Positions 40,592 to 48,859 are shown, counted from the first letter of the stretch. The stretch is 56,678 bases of DNA from a bacterium (GCA_026416715.1 JAOAEQ010000023.1:1-56678), one strand, 5' to 3'. Numbers and translations are program-made. The notes: generated by a model from the letters alone, not told the origin.

Positions 40592-43150
40592 ATGGGCAAA
40601 TATGGTCATTTTTCAAAAGATGGAAAAGAGTTTATTATCATCCGGCCGGATACTCCGGCACCGTGGGTAAACTATTTAACCAATAAAACCTATCACGTAT
40701 TAATCACGCATGTTGGCGGGGGATATAGTTTCTATATTTCACCGAAAGATAGTCGAATCACCCGATGGCGATATAACGCTCTTCCTTGGGATCGACCAGG
40801 GAAATATGTTTATCTTCGCGATAATGAGAACGGAGAATATTGGTCATTATCCTGGCAGCCGGTCTGCAAACCGCCCGTGTTCTATCAATGTCGGCATGGA
40901 TTGGGATACACTATTATCGAGCAGGAATATGCACATATCCGCTCAACTGTTTGCTATTTTGTTCCACTGGAAGATGAATTAGAGGTCTGGCATATTCGTT
41001 TGATTAATCGCGGAAATAAACCTCGCAATTTAAGTATCTTTTCTTTTGTTGAACTCTGTTTGGGTCATGCACTCGTTGATCTCATCAACCAGCCAAACGA
41101 CCAGCATTTTAATGATGTCCGATTTGTGCAGGAAGATAATGCGATTTATGCAACGAAACGATACTGGGTAACCTATTCCGGACCGACAGTTAAGCAGGCA
41201 AACCAGGCATGGAATAAATGGGTTTATTTTTCGAGCAGTCTACCGGTAATTGGTTTCGATGGAAGCAGAAATAAGTTTATCGGACCATGGCGTAGCGAAT
41301 CGAATCCGCTCGCTATTGAACAAGGTAAATGTTCGAATACCATGATTACTGCAGGAGATGCGGTTGCTGCGCTTCAGAACAATATTTCACTCGCTCCAAA
41401 AGAAGAGCTTGAGTTTACAATTATCTTAGGCGTGGTTGATAAACCGCACGATCGCGGTTTACGCACCCCAGTTGAACCAGCACGGAAATTAGCTAAACCG
41501 TTCATAAAAAAATACGCTGATTCTTTGAACATAGATAAAGAATTTAATCAACTCCGGAAATATTGGGATTGGTATTTAAGCCATGCGCAGGTCGCAACCC
41601 CAGACCCACAAATGAACCTTGCCCTGAATATCTGGAATCAATATCAGAACAAAATTACGTTTTTGTTTTCACGGAATGCGTCGTATTACCATGGCGGACT
41701 TCTTTTCGGTAGGGGATACCGCGATGCCTGTCAGGATGCACTCGGTCCGGTTATGGTTGAACCAGATGCGGTTAAACAGCGGATTCTTGAAATGGCGCAG
41801 AATCAATTTAAAAATGGATCGGTTATGCATTGTTATTTTCCGATAACCGGTGGTGGTGAACGAACCGGACATTCGGATACCCCGCTTTGGTTTCCACTAG
41901 CGGTAACTAATTATCTGAAAGAGACCGGTGATTTTGCGATTCTTGAACAATCCGTTGAATATCTTGATGGGGGAAAGGGAACTATTTTACAGCATCTACT
42001 CAATAATATCAATTATGTCTTAAACGATACGACGAACCGTGGGTTACCGAAATTTGGTCCTGGCGATTGGAACGATACACTCGATTATCTCGGGCGGCAG
42101 GGCAAAGGGGAAAGCGTTTGGGTAGCGATGTGTCTAGCGCTTGCAATTAAGGAAACTGTGCAATTGCTGAAATATTTAGAATCGGAAAAAAAACTACAGA
42201 GTAAGGGGCTGATGTATCAAACTCGCTCGATACGTTCGTTACGTCAAAAGTATGAACAAGCATATTTTAAACTTGCTAATACCATCAACCGCCTTTGTTG
42301 GGATGGAAATTGGTATATCCGCGGAACGAATGATTGGGGTGAAATTATCGGCTCGAAGAAATGTAAAGAAGGGAAAATATTTATCAATACGCAGACCTGG
42401 GCGGTAATCAGCGGAATTGCCCCAAAAAACCGCGCAATTAAAGCACTCGATTCGGTTAGAAAATATCTTGATACCCCGAAAGGACCTCAACTCGTTGCGC
42501 CAGCATATACTGAAGTCAATCCGCGGATCGGGCTAGCAACCCGGTGCGTTCCGGGCAAAAAAGAAAATGGTGCGGTATTCAATCATCCGGTAACTTGGGC
42601 AATTTATGCGGAATGTTTACTCGGGCGCGGAGATATAGCGTATGAATATTATAAAAAAGCGTTACCACCAGCATTTCAGACCTCAAAAAAGATTAAGGTT
42701 AAAGTTAAACCATTATTTCCTCAATCGAAAATCTCCAAGCTACAATCTGAAATTATTTATGACCCGGCTGATGAGGATATCTACGAAGTCGAACCGTATG
42801 TTTATGCGGAATATGTTACCAGCCCGGAACATCCGACCTTTGGACAAGCATCACATTCTTGGTTAACTGGCACCGCTGCGTGGATGCTTCGTGATGGTCT
42901 TGACCATATTCTTGGTGTTAAGCCGACTTATAATGGTCTACTGGTTGACCCGTGTATACCGAAACATTGGAAAGAATACTCGGTCACCCGAAAATATCGC
43001 GACGCAACTTATCATATTACGGTAAAAAACCCTAGCGGGATTAATTGCGGGGTGAAAGAAATCTGGATTGACGGTAAAAAAATTGTATCGAATCTGCTAC
43101 CTATTTTTCCAAAGGGCGAATCGCATTATATCACCGTAATCCTTGGCTAG
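40592..43150 (+). CDS. GH94 family glycoside phosphorylase (cellobiose/chitobiose phosphorylase-like)
   Basis: 852 residues from the ATG at 40592, which has GGAG at about 11 nt; an in-frame TTG at 40550 lies within a repeat. An N-terminal beta-sandwich (about 1-270: KYGHFSKDGKEFIIIRPDTPAPWVNYL, HGLGYTIIEQEY) is followed by an (alpha/alpha)6 barrel. Landmarks there are HGGLLFGRGYRDACQDALGPV, ERTGHSDTPLWFPLAV and the catalytic-acid motif KFGPGDWNDTLD (family GDWNDG). LATRCVPGKKENGAVFNHPVTW and GTAAWMLRDGLDHILGV are the phosphate- and substrate-side loops. It has no signal peptide, so it acts in the cytoplasm on imported disaccharides or beta-glycans and releases a sugar 1-phosphate. Exact substrate unknown. 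Confidence 0.92.
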   Translation: MGKYGHFSKDGKEFIIIRPDTPAPWVNYLTNKTYHVLITHVGGGYSFYISPKDSRITRWRYNALPWDRPGKYVYLRDNENGEYWSLSWQPVCKPPVFYQCRHGLGYTIIEQEYAHIRSTVCYFVPLEDELEVWHIRLINRGNKPRNLSIFSFVELCLGHALVDLINQPNDQHFNDVRFVQEDNAIYATKRYWVTYSGPTVKQANQAWNKWVYFSSSLPVIGFDGSRNKFIGPWRSESNPLAIEQGKCSNTMITAGDAVAALQNNISLAPKEELEFTIILGVVDKPHDRGLRTPVEPARKLAKPFIKKYADSLNIDKEFNQLRKYWDWYLSHAQVATPDPQMNLALNIWNQYQNKITFLFSRNASYYHGGLLFGRGYRDACQDALGPVMVEPDAVKQRILEMAQNQFKNGSVMHCYFPITGGGERTGHSDTPLWFPLAVTNYLKETGDFAILEQSVEYLDGGKGTILQHLLNNINYVLNDTTNRGLPKFGPGDWNDTLDYLGRQGKGESVWVAMCLALAIKETVQLLKYLESEKKLQSKGLMYQTRSIRSLRQKYEQAYFKLANTINRLCWDGNWYIRGTNDWGEIIGSKKCKEGKIFINTQTWAVISGIAPKNRAIKALDSVRKYLDTPKGPQLVAPAYTEVNPRIGLATRCVPGKKENGAVFNHPVTWAIYAECLLGRGDIAYEYYKKALPPAFQTSKKIKVKVKPLFPQSKISKLQSEIIYDPADEDIYEVEPYVYAEYVTSPEHPTFGQASHSWLTGTAAWMLRDGLDHILGVKPTYNGLLVDPCIPKHWKEYSVTRKYRDATYHITVKNPSGINCGVKEIWIDGKKIVSNLLPIFPKGESHYITVILG

Positions 43151-43272
43151 TATAGGTTAGGGATAATTCATTAAAATCTAAATTGCTATTTGTTCATGAC
43201 AAGTATTGATTGTTATTGCGTTCTTTTTAAAATTCCTCTTATTTTAAGACCCGTATTAAACACCAGAAATAC

Positions 43273-43327
43273 TTGACAAATTTAAATAATGTGATATATT
43301 ATATAACACTTAGTGTAGCGTGTGCAT
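43273..43327 (+). promoter_or_regulatory. promoter and leader of the large secreted protein gene
   Basis: TTGACA (43273-43278) in ACTTGACAAATT, with -10 candidate TATATT at 16-nt spacing. GTGTGCAT (43320-43327) follows 47 nt after the -35 start. The arrangement copies that before the pseudopilin at 28248. The rest of the 43151-43418 gap is AT-rich with no ORF apart from an in-frame N-terminal extension. Confidence 0.6.
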
Positions 43328-43418
43328 TAAATTTTTGTTAAAGATAGGAGGGATGTTTTTGAAGAAATTAACAAATTTGGGTAAAACATCTTTGATACGA
43401 AAGGAGGGAGAAAATTTT

Positions 43419-46049
43419 ATGGCTAAAAAAATGAATTTGTTCCGGTTGTGCTTTTTCGTTGTAGTAATAATGTTTCTTAGTACCAGCATATCGTTTGCTT
43501 GGTATATATCAACGACCTATGCGTTTGTTACGGCTTCTGGTCCATATTTGAGTGCTGGATATGGAATCGCATTAGATTCGGTGAATAATCGGTTGTTAGC
43601 AAATTATTATTACGCTGCAACTTATGGCAATTTAAGTTACGTATTTCCAGCAGATCCAAGCGACCCGCTATTTAGTACTGCTAGTGTCGGTGGATTCATC
43701 CGTGACCGAATTGACGGGGCAGGTAATAAATTTTACGGACTTTGGGCAGCATCAGGTGCAGCATATAACAATGGAAAATTCTATATTACAATAGATGGCG
43801 GCACTTATACTCGAGCTGGGTCAATCTGGGTTATGCCATCGAATGATACAACGATAGTTATTCCCGGAATTAGCTCGACCAATTTCATCCTGCAAGTAGG
43901 TGGTGTCTATACGGATGCAAATGCAGCTCAATCATCCGGAATCGGAACTAACTTTTTTGCGACGTTAACTAGGTCGACTGAAGCGGCGATTGCTCTGAAT
44001 TCTACAGATATCGTTTTACCTGATGGAGCCGTGAATACTATCACCGGAGTGTATACAAACGCTAATGGTCTTGGCCGTAATTTCTGGTCCGCTTCTCAAG
44101 GTCGTGGATATTCGCAATCGCGTGGATTGCTATTCCTATGTGACACAACTGGTATTCCCTATCCTGCAAGCTCGTTCCCAACCACTGTTTGGGTAACGTG
44201 GACTCAAGGGAAATTAAAACCGTATGATGGAACAATATACTTAACCACACCGTTACCTGATACGACAAAACCGGTGTTTGTCCAATGGTTGGGAAGGATG
44301 CCAGGTGCTGGACGAGGTGTACTTGTCTATGACGCGAATTCGCCAGTAGGTCCGTTAGGTTCATATGCAGCTTGGACTGGAACATATTTCCCTGCACAAC
44401 CCGGTATTGATGTTGTCGGACGTGCAATAGATAACTTCCCATTTGTTGTTTCCTCAACGTTCCTAGATAGCTATGCCGGTAGTAGCTGTACCACCTGCGT
44501 CATTACACCAGCAAAACCGTTCCCCGGCGTTGTTAGTATGGGTGGTATTCTTCAGATAACCCGTAGTTGGGATGTTGAAGGTGATAGTATTCCGGTTTGG
44601 AATCCGGTAAGAGTAACTACGGCTGTAGCGGTGAGTAGTTTAAACCAAGTTAACATCAGCAGTGTTTTAGGTGGAAAACCATATTATGATATCACCGGTG
44701 TATGGACAAATGCTTCCGGTCTTGGATTAAACTTCTATCCGCAGGGGAATGCTTCCGGAAACTATTGGTTTGACTGGTATAAGATAACCGACCCAACGAA
44801 AATCGCTATTGATACCTCGCTCTGGCTCGGTTCAGCGTTATCAGATAGAGTATATAATGTTCCGAAAGGACCGATATATTCTGTCCAAGGTGTATATACT
44901 GCATTCCCGACATTAGCACAAACTACCAACGGAATGAATTTCTTTACTTCAAGTCCATCGTTGGCAAGAACAGGTCACGCGAATAATAGCACCGGAACAG
45001 GGTGGTATAATGTCAGCGTAGATTCTCCAACCATTTATCTCACAGTACCAGTTGATACTACGGTAGCTGGCGATTCCGTTCTCGTACTATTCTGGTCACA
45101 TCCTGGACAAGCATTTACTCCTGGTTCATGGTGGGATCTTGATACCAGCGGTATCCTTAACTTAGCACATCCATTACCGGTAGGAACATCAACAGCGTAT
45201 GTAGGTATCATTACAGGTTGGATTGACCCGGTTACCAATGCAATCACCATTTTACCGAGAAACTATCTCTACGGTGCATCGTCTCTAGTTGCAGGAAGTA
45301 AGAATATATATATGGGCGATACTGTTTACGTTACGATATTAGCGCATGGCGGTGATTCTGCTTATAACCGTTTCGGACCAGGAACAAAACATAACCGAGT
45401 TCTATCTGGTCCCGGTGCATTAGAGTTCGATAATCTTGGCAATGCGTTTATGGCAGATAAAGTCGCTCGGCGGTTGTATGTATATGATTCAAGCTGGAAT
45501 CTGAAAGCCCAATATTATATTTTCGGAGAACTATCCGGCGTAGTTCGTGGAATAGGCGTAAATCCGGAGAATGGTGATATATATGTTGCGAGTCAATTCG
45601 GTCGAGTATGGAAATTTACACGGACCGGTAGTGATGTAACTAGTTATAAACAAGACCCTGAACCGTTCTACTTCTCAAACGCCCGTGGATTAGATGATAC
45701 CAACGGTGCAGCGATTGATGTCGATGTTGTTCCGTTACCAAAAGGGTTGAAATCGTATTCGGCTGCAGTATATGTTAGCGCTCCTGTTGGTCGAGATGCT
45801 AAAGGACCGGTAAAAGTATTCGTTGATGAACCCGGTGCACGAGGTGTACTAGTGCAGGATTTAGTTTCACCGCAAGCTACGGGAACCGGTATCGGTCCGC
45901 GTGGCGCAGCGATTACTGCTGACCGAAAACGGGTATACTCGGTCAACTGGTCGAGCACAACTGCTACTCCGCAATTTATCACTTACTGGTATCTCGATGG
46001 ATGGTTTGTACCGGTAGAACTATCGCGGTTTGAATCGGTTATTGATTAA
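43419..46049 (+). CDS. large secreted beta-protein with internal GVYTNA-type repeats
   Basis: 876 residues from the ATG at 43419, which has AAAGGAGGG upstream; the in-frame start at 43320 is rejected. A signal peptide (about 5-27, ending SISFAWY) is followed by a beta-rich protein. Four segments share the pattern GV(Y/W)T-N/D-A-x-G-x-G-x-NFF at about residues 162, 210, 427 and 491, suggesting a repeated domain. The C-terminal third has propeller-like NHL units (GALEFDNLGNAFMADKVARRLYVYDSSW, GIGVNPENGDIYVASQFGRVWKF). It ends WFVPVELSRFESVID, the tail shared with the 29077 deacetylase. A strong promoter, strong ribosome site and a T-tailed terminator suggest high expression. It may be an S-layer, sheath or extracellular matrix protein; no enzyme motif was recognised. 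Confidence 0.75.
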   Translation: MAKKMNLFRLCFFVVVIMFLSTSISFAWYISTTYAFVTASGPYLSAGYGIALDSVNNRLLANYYYAATYGNLSYVFPADPSDPLFSTASVGGFIRDRIDGAGNKFYGLWAASGAAYNNGKFYITIDGGTYTRAGSIWVMPSNDTTIVIPGISSTNFILQVGGVYTDANAAQSSGIGTNFFATLTRSTEAAIALNSTDIVLPDGAVNTITGVYTNANGLGRNFWSASQGRGYSQSRGLLFLCDTTGIPYPASSFPTTVWVTWTQGKLKPYDGTIYLTTPLPDTTKPVFVQWLGRMPGAGRGVLVYDANSPVGPLGSYAAWTGTYFPAQPGIDVVGRAIDNFPFVVSSTFLDSYAGSSCTTCVITPAKPFPGVVSMGGILQITRSWDVEGDSIPVWNPVRVTTAVAVSSLNQVNISSVLGGKPYYDITGVWTNASGLGLNFYPQGNASGNYWFDWYKITDPTKIAIDTSLWLGSALSDRVYNVPKGPIYSVQGVYTAFPTLAQTTNGMNFFTSSPSLARTGHANNSTGTGWYNVSVDSPTIYLTVPVDTTVAGDSVLVLFWSHPGQAFTPGSWWDLDTSGILNLAHPLPVGTSTAYVGIITGWIDPVTNAITILPRNYLYGASSLVAGSKNIYMGDTVYVTILAHGGDSAYNRFGPGTKHNRVLSGPGALEFDNLGNAFMADKVARRLYVYDSSWNLKAQYYIFGELSGVVRGIGVNPENGDIYVASQFGRVWKFTRTGSDVTSYKQDPEPFYFSNARGLDDTNGAAIDVDVVPLPKGLKSYSAAVYVSAPVGRDAKGPVKVFVDEPGARGVLVQDLVSPQATGTGIGPRGAAITADRKRVYSVNWSSTTATPQFITYWYLDGWFVPVELSRFESVID

Positions 46050-46067
46050 TAAGATTATGTAGCATTC

Positions 46068-46104
46068 ATAGGGGTTGAATTTGAAAAATCAACCCCTATT
46101 TTTT
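46068..46104 (+). terminator. rho-independent terminator of the 43419 gene
   Basis: ATAGGGGTTGA (46068-46078), a 10-nt loop, TCAACCCCTAT (46089-46099), then T-rich sequence. The 11-bp stem is perfect and starts 18 bp after the stop codon. Confidence 0.85.
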
Positions 46105-46113
46105 ATTATCGAT

Positions 46114-46135
46114 ATATTAACAAATATGTTAATAT
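46114..46135. repeat. short perfect inverted repeat before the second pseudopilin
   Basis: ATATTAACA-AATA-TGTTAATAT, 9-bp perfect arms, 33 bp before the pseudopilin start. Its size and symmetry fit an operator for a dimeric regulator, but there is no further evidence. Confidence 0.35.
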
Positions 46136-46167
46136 TTCATTTTTTCAGGAAAGAAGGTGATTGTATA

Positions 46168-46761
46168 TTGTATAACAAGACAAATAAAGGATTTACGCTT
46201 ATAGAATTGCTTATTGTCGTTGCAATTATCGCCATTTTAGCTGCTATTGCTATTCCAAACTATCTAGCAGCGCAAACCCGAGCGAAAATAAGTCGGGTCA
46301 AAAAAGAAATGCAAACATTATCAACCGCATTAGAAGCTTACGCTACCGATTATAACGCTTATCCAATCTATGATAATACTCGGTGGCACATTATCGGTTG
46401 GGCTAAATTAACTACTCCGATAGCGTATATTACCAAAATACCTAATGATGAATTTAAATGGCGTGGTTCTTGGTATAGTGGTATGGGCGGTAGTGAAGGA
46501 TGGTATTGGGCATATACGAACGGAGTTAGTACTGACCCGAAAAAAGAACCTAGTGCATATACGATTTGGTCAATTGCGCCAGATTTAGTACACCAGATAC
46601 CAGCATATCGGGACAGATATCAATTAGAAAATGATTTAAATAACCCGAATCTAGTTCCGTTACCAGCACCGACTTGGTGGCGGTATCAAGGCGGGAGTTA
46701 TAACTATGACCCTACGAATGGTTTGATGAGTTTCGGTGATATCTGGCGTGCATCAAAATGA
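46168..46761 (+). CDS. second type II/IV pseudopilin (GspG-like)
   Basis: 197 residues if the TTG at 46168 is used, which has AAGAAGGTGA upstream. The in-frame ATG at 46075 overlaps the preceding terminator and is rejected. The leader YNKTNKG is cut before FTLIELLIVVAIIAILAAIA. The continuation YLAAQTRAKISRVKKEMQTL and AYATDYNAYPIYDN parallels the 28248 protein, and the C-terminus (YDPTNGLMSFGDIW) matches it too. The N-terminal 30 residues are nearly identical between the two paralogues while the globular part differs, so they may be alternative or minor subunits of one pilus or secretion system. Confidence 0.85.
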   Translation: MYNKTNKGFTLIELLIVVAIIAILAAIAIPNYLAAQTRAKISRVKKEMQTLSTALEAYATDYNAYPIYDNTRWHIIGWAKLTTPIAYITKIPNDEFKWRGSWYSGMGGSEGWYWAYTNGVSTDPKKEPSAYTIWSIAPDLVHQIPAYRDRYQLENDLNNPNLVPLPAPTWWRYQGGSYNYDPTNGLMSFGDIWRASK

Positions 46762-47045
46762 TGGATAAAAATAAGCGGTTATACACTCATTAATGTTTAC
46801 CCCCGAAGGCTTTCGGGATGATACTATCAGAACAACACTATACTGTGCGGCAAATGTTAATTACGCGCAGGAACACAAAAACAATTATAGGAAAAATGGT
46901 TTTTATAGGGTCACATATAGGACGCAACTAACCGTAGTCATAATATGTTGGCGTTTCTTTTTTGGTTTAATCTTGAAAGCCTTCGTGATTTTTCTAAATC
47001 TTCTAAAACGTAATCAGCATTTGGATTTTTCAATTAAGTCACCGA
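46762..47045. other. intergenic, no supported gene
   Basis: The stretch contains a small GC hairpin CCCGAA-GGCT-TTCGGG at about 46804-46819, placed to end the pseudopilin transcript. The 89-codon ORF in this stretch has no ribosome site and an unlikely composition. Nothing else recognised up to the repeat element at 47046. Confidence 0.4.
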
Positions 47046-47266
47046 CCCGAATAAAAGCTTGACACTCCGTTTTGTTACCTTTATAATAGAGTAAACTCCT
47101 ATTAGCAATTATTTCCAACTCTGTCAATAGTTAAGGGTGTCTGGTGGTAAATAACTGGATAGGCTGAACGTTCAGATGGTTAAATCGCCATTCCGTATAT
47201 ATCTAATTTTCCCGGATTAAGTTATTCGGTAAAGAACGGATGCATAATGGATACAAGGGAAACCGA
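47046..47266 (+). repeat. duplicated promoter-bearing element, copy 1
   Basis: Homologous to 48055-48276. By hand alignment the first ~120 nt differ at about eight positions, and the rest is more divergent, with most differences being transitions. The element starts with a consensus promoter, then GAGTAAACTC, a conserved stretch GTTAAGGGTGTCTGGTGG, a palindrome CTGAACGTTCAG (47164-47175) and GATGG...CCAT. It ends 42 bp before the ATC-hydrolase-like gene and has the same direction. It may be a structured leader RNA. Confidence 0.75.
47059..47087 (+). promoter_or_regulatory. consensus sigma-70 promoter in copy 1
   Basis: TTGACA (47059-47064), 17-nt spacer, TATAAT (47082-47087): a perfect match to the consensus in both boxes and spacing. 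It points toward the gene at 47308, giving a leader of about 215 nt. Confidence 0.75.
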
Positions 47267-47307
47267 TTTTTTTAGGAACGATTAATAGCCCTTGATATTT
47301 CATAAAA

Positions 47308-47907
47308 ATGGATCGAATTTATTTTATGGAAGCGGTGGAATTATTAAAAGATGAAATAGGATTAGTTTCAGCGTATATGATCGGTATTCCAGCAACGATA
47401 GCGGCGAACAAACTGAACTTCTGCGTATCAGCAGATGCTGACCAAGCGGAGCAGAATAAAACCGCATTAAAAAATGCGTTTAAACTGGTAGCGCAGATAT
47501 ATCCTCGTCTGCAGAAAAAGTATGGAAAGCAAGTTGCAGATGATATTATGGGGAAAGTCTTAGTTAAAGTCGCTACTGAATTCTTTCAAGGATTCAAGCC
47601 AATCGGACCCGACGATAAATTCCCAGCGTTTGCGAAAATCTATAAAGATTTCGAAAGCCATAATCTGGTGTTCGACGTTATTGAAGAAACAGATACCAAA
47701 CTCGACGTTATCGTTCGTCGGTGCCTGATATATGAAGCGATGAAAGATCTAGGAATGGGTGATTTGATTCCACATCTCTGTCAGTTCGCATTCACCTATT
47801 TCCAATCATATCATCCGAATATAAAATATCTAAAAGATAAAATGATTGGAAGCGGTGACGCTTGTTGTCATGAAACGTTTCTGTGGAAAGAAGAAGAACT
47901 CAATTAA
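47308..47907 (+). CDS. L-2-amino-thiazoline-4-carboxylic acid hydrolase-like protein
   Basis: 199 residues, cytoplasmic. The layout matches the ATC hydrolase family: a helical N-terminal half, then KVLVKVATEFFQGFKP, DVIVRRCLIYEAMKDLGMGDLIPHLCQFAFTYF, and the end GSGDACCHETFLW. In family members that last segment reads roughly GDxxCxFxF, and the Cys is functionally important. The Pseudomonas enzyme opens a thiazoline ring on the way to L-cysteine. Many homologues have other, unknown roles, so the activity is only suggested. The gene is bracketed by direct repeats (47046 and 48055) and preceded by a consensus promoter, with no obvious Shine-Dalgarno. Confidence 0.72.
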   Translation: MDRIYFMEAVELLKDEIGLVSAYMIGIPATIAANKLNFCVSADADQAEQNKTALKNAFKLVAQIYPRLQKKYGKQVADDIMGKVLVKVATEFFQGFKPIGPDDKFPAFAKIYKDFESHNLVFDVIEETDTKLDVIVRRCLIYEAMKDLGMGDLIPHLCQFAFTYFQSYHPNIKYLKDKMIGSGDACCHETFLWKEEELN

Positions 47908-48054
47908 AATAACCATCCACAGAACCGGTTGGCTCATCGGCACGGTATAAAACAAGGAGAATTCGCGCTACGCAAACCAAACTAGGCACGATCGCATAGA
48001 ACGTGGGGATGAGAAATCGCATGGATAAAAACATTGCGTTTCCTCTATATTCAG

Positions 48055-48276
48055 CCCCGACAAAAGCTTGACACTCCATTTTGTTACCTTTATAATAGAG
48101 TAAACTCCTATCAGCAATTATTTCCAAATTCTATCAATAGTTAAGGGTGTCTGGTGGTAAATAACCGGATAGGTTGAACGTTCGGATGGTCGGGCCGCCA
48201 TCCCATATATATCTAATTCTATCGGAGTAGGTTGAATAGCAAAGGACGGATGTATAATGGGTGCGAAAAATAACCG
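48055..48276 (+). repeat. duplicated promoter-bearing element, copy 2
   Basis: Second copy of the 47046 element, same orientation. Here the palindrome reads TTGAACGTTCGG, whose outer pairs become U-G, and the next stem is GGATGG / CCATCC, perfect in this copy. A 90-codon minus-strand ORF crosses it but has stops in the other copy. Downstream lie ~170 bp without features and then the TPR gene. The region 47908-48054 before it shows nothing I can assign. Confidence 0.75.
48068..48096 (+). promoter_or_regulatory. consensus sigma-70 promoter in copy 2
   Basis: TTGACA (48068-48073), 17-nt spacer, TATAAT (48091-48096). Both boxes are identical to copy 1; the spacer differs by one base. It points toward the TPR gene, with a leader of about 350 nt. 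Confidence 0.75.
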
Positions 48277-48448
48277 ACCACTTACTCGAGAATTTTTAAG
48301 AGACAAGACCTTCCTAATTTGTTCATCCGTTTTTCTGTCTTTCATTTTACATTCTGAAATCAACAGCTCCAATTCGTTTTTTATAAACACCTTTTATTAG
48401 CAGGTGATGCACTAAATTCTTACTTTTTTAATTTCAGGAGGGAACATT

Positions 48449-48859
48449 ATGAGTTTTTGGAATACGCTATTCGGCAAACCTAAAACTGCTAAATACTATA
48501 ATAAACAAGCAATTAAATTGATTCAAAAGGGTAGGTTCGATGAAGCGATTAGTATGTGCAATGAAGCGATAGCACTTGATGCGGGATATACCGATGCGTA
48601 TAACAATCGCGGGTTAGCATATGCGCAAAAGAATGAATATGACCGCGCAATTGCAGATTTTAACAAAGCGCTAGAAATCAATCCGCGGTTAGGCGAAACG
48701 TATTATAATAAAGCGCTAACCTGCGAGAAAGCTGGCCGAACGTTAGATGCAATTGAAGGATATAAAAAAGCAATTGAATTCGGAGCTAAACAGAATCCGT
48801 TTATCCTCGACCGAGCGAAACAGCATATCGCAGATTTAGAAAAAGAACTCAAGCAGTAA
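48449..48859 (+). CDS. tetratricopeptide-repeat protein
   Basis: 136 residues, start after TCAGGAGGGAACATT. Three TPR units span about 17-120: AIKLIQKGRFDEAISMCNEAIALDAGYTDAYNNRG, LAYAQKNEYDRAIADFNKALEINPRLGETYYNKA and LTCEKAGRTLDAIEGYKKAIEFG. TPRs form helical scaffolds that bind other proteins. There is no signal peptide, so it is cytoplasmic, and the partner is unknown. It could be transcribed from the promoter in the repeat at 48055. Confidence 0.9.
   Translation: MSFWNTLFGKPKTAKYYNKQAIKLIQKGRFDEAISMCNEAIALDAGYTDAYNNRGLAYAQKNEYDRAIADFNKALEINPRLGETYYNKALTCEKAGRTLDAIEGYKKAIEFGAKQNPFILDRAKQHIADLEKELKQ

Noticed and set aside
29077-46049. Type IX secretion cargo based on PVELS tails
   Set aside because: The ~70-residue sorting domain that should follow is absent in both proteins and no por or gld gene is seen, so only the motif is reported.
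46793-47062. 89-codon plus-strand ORF after the second pseudopilin
   Set aside because: No ribosome site, atypical composition and no resemblance to any family; it ends in the repeat element.
47900-48127. 75-codon minus-strand ORF between ATC-hydrolase-like gene and repeat copy 2
   Set aside because: No convincing similarity; the start region lies in the repeat, where copy 1 lacks the ATG.
48118-48390. 90-codon minus-strand ORF across repeat copy 2
   Set aside because: The homologous frame in copy 1 has two stops and a frameshift, there is no clear ribosome site, and the differences between copies do not concentrate at third codon positions across the whole frame.
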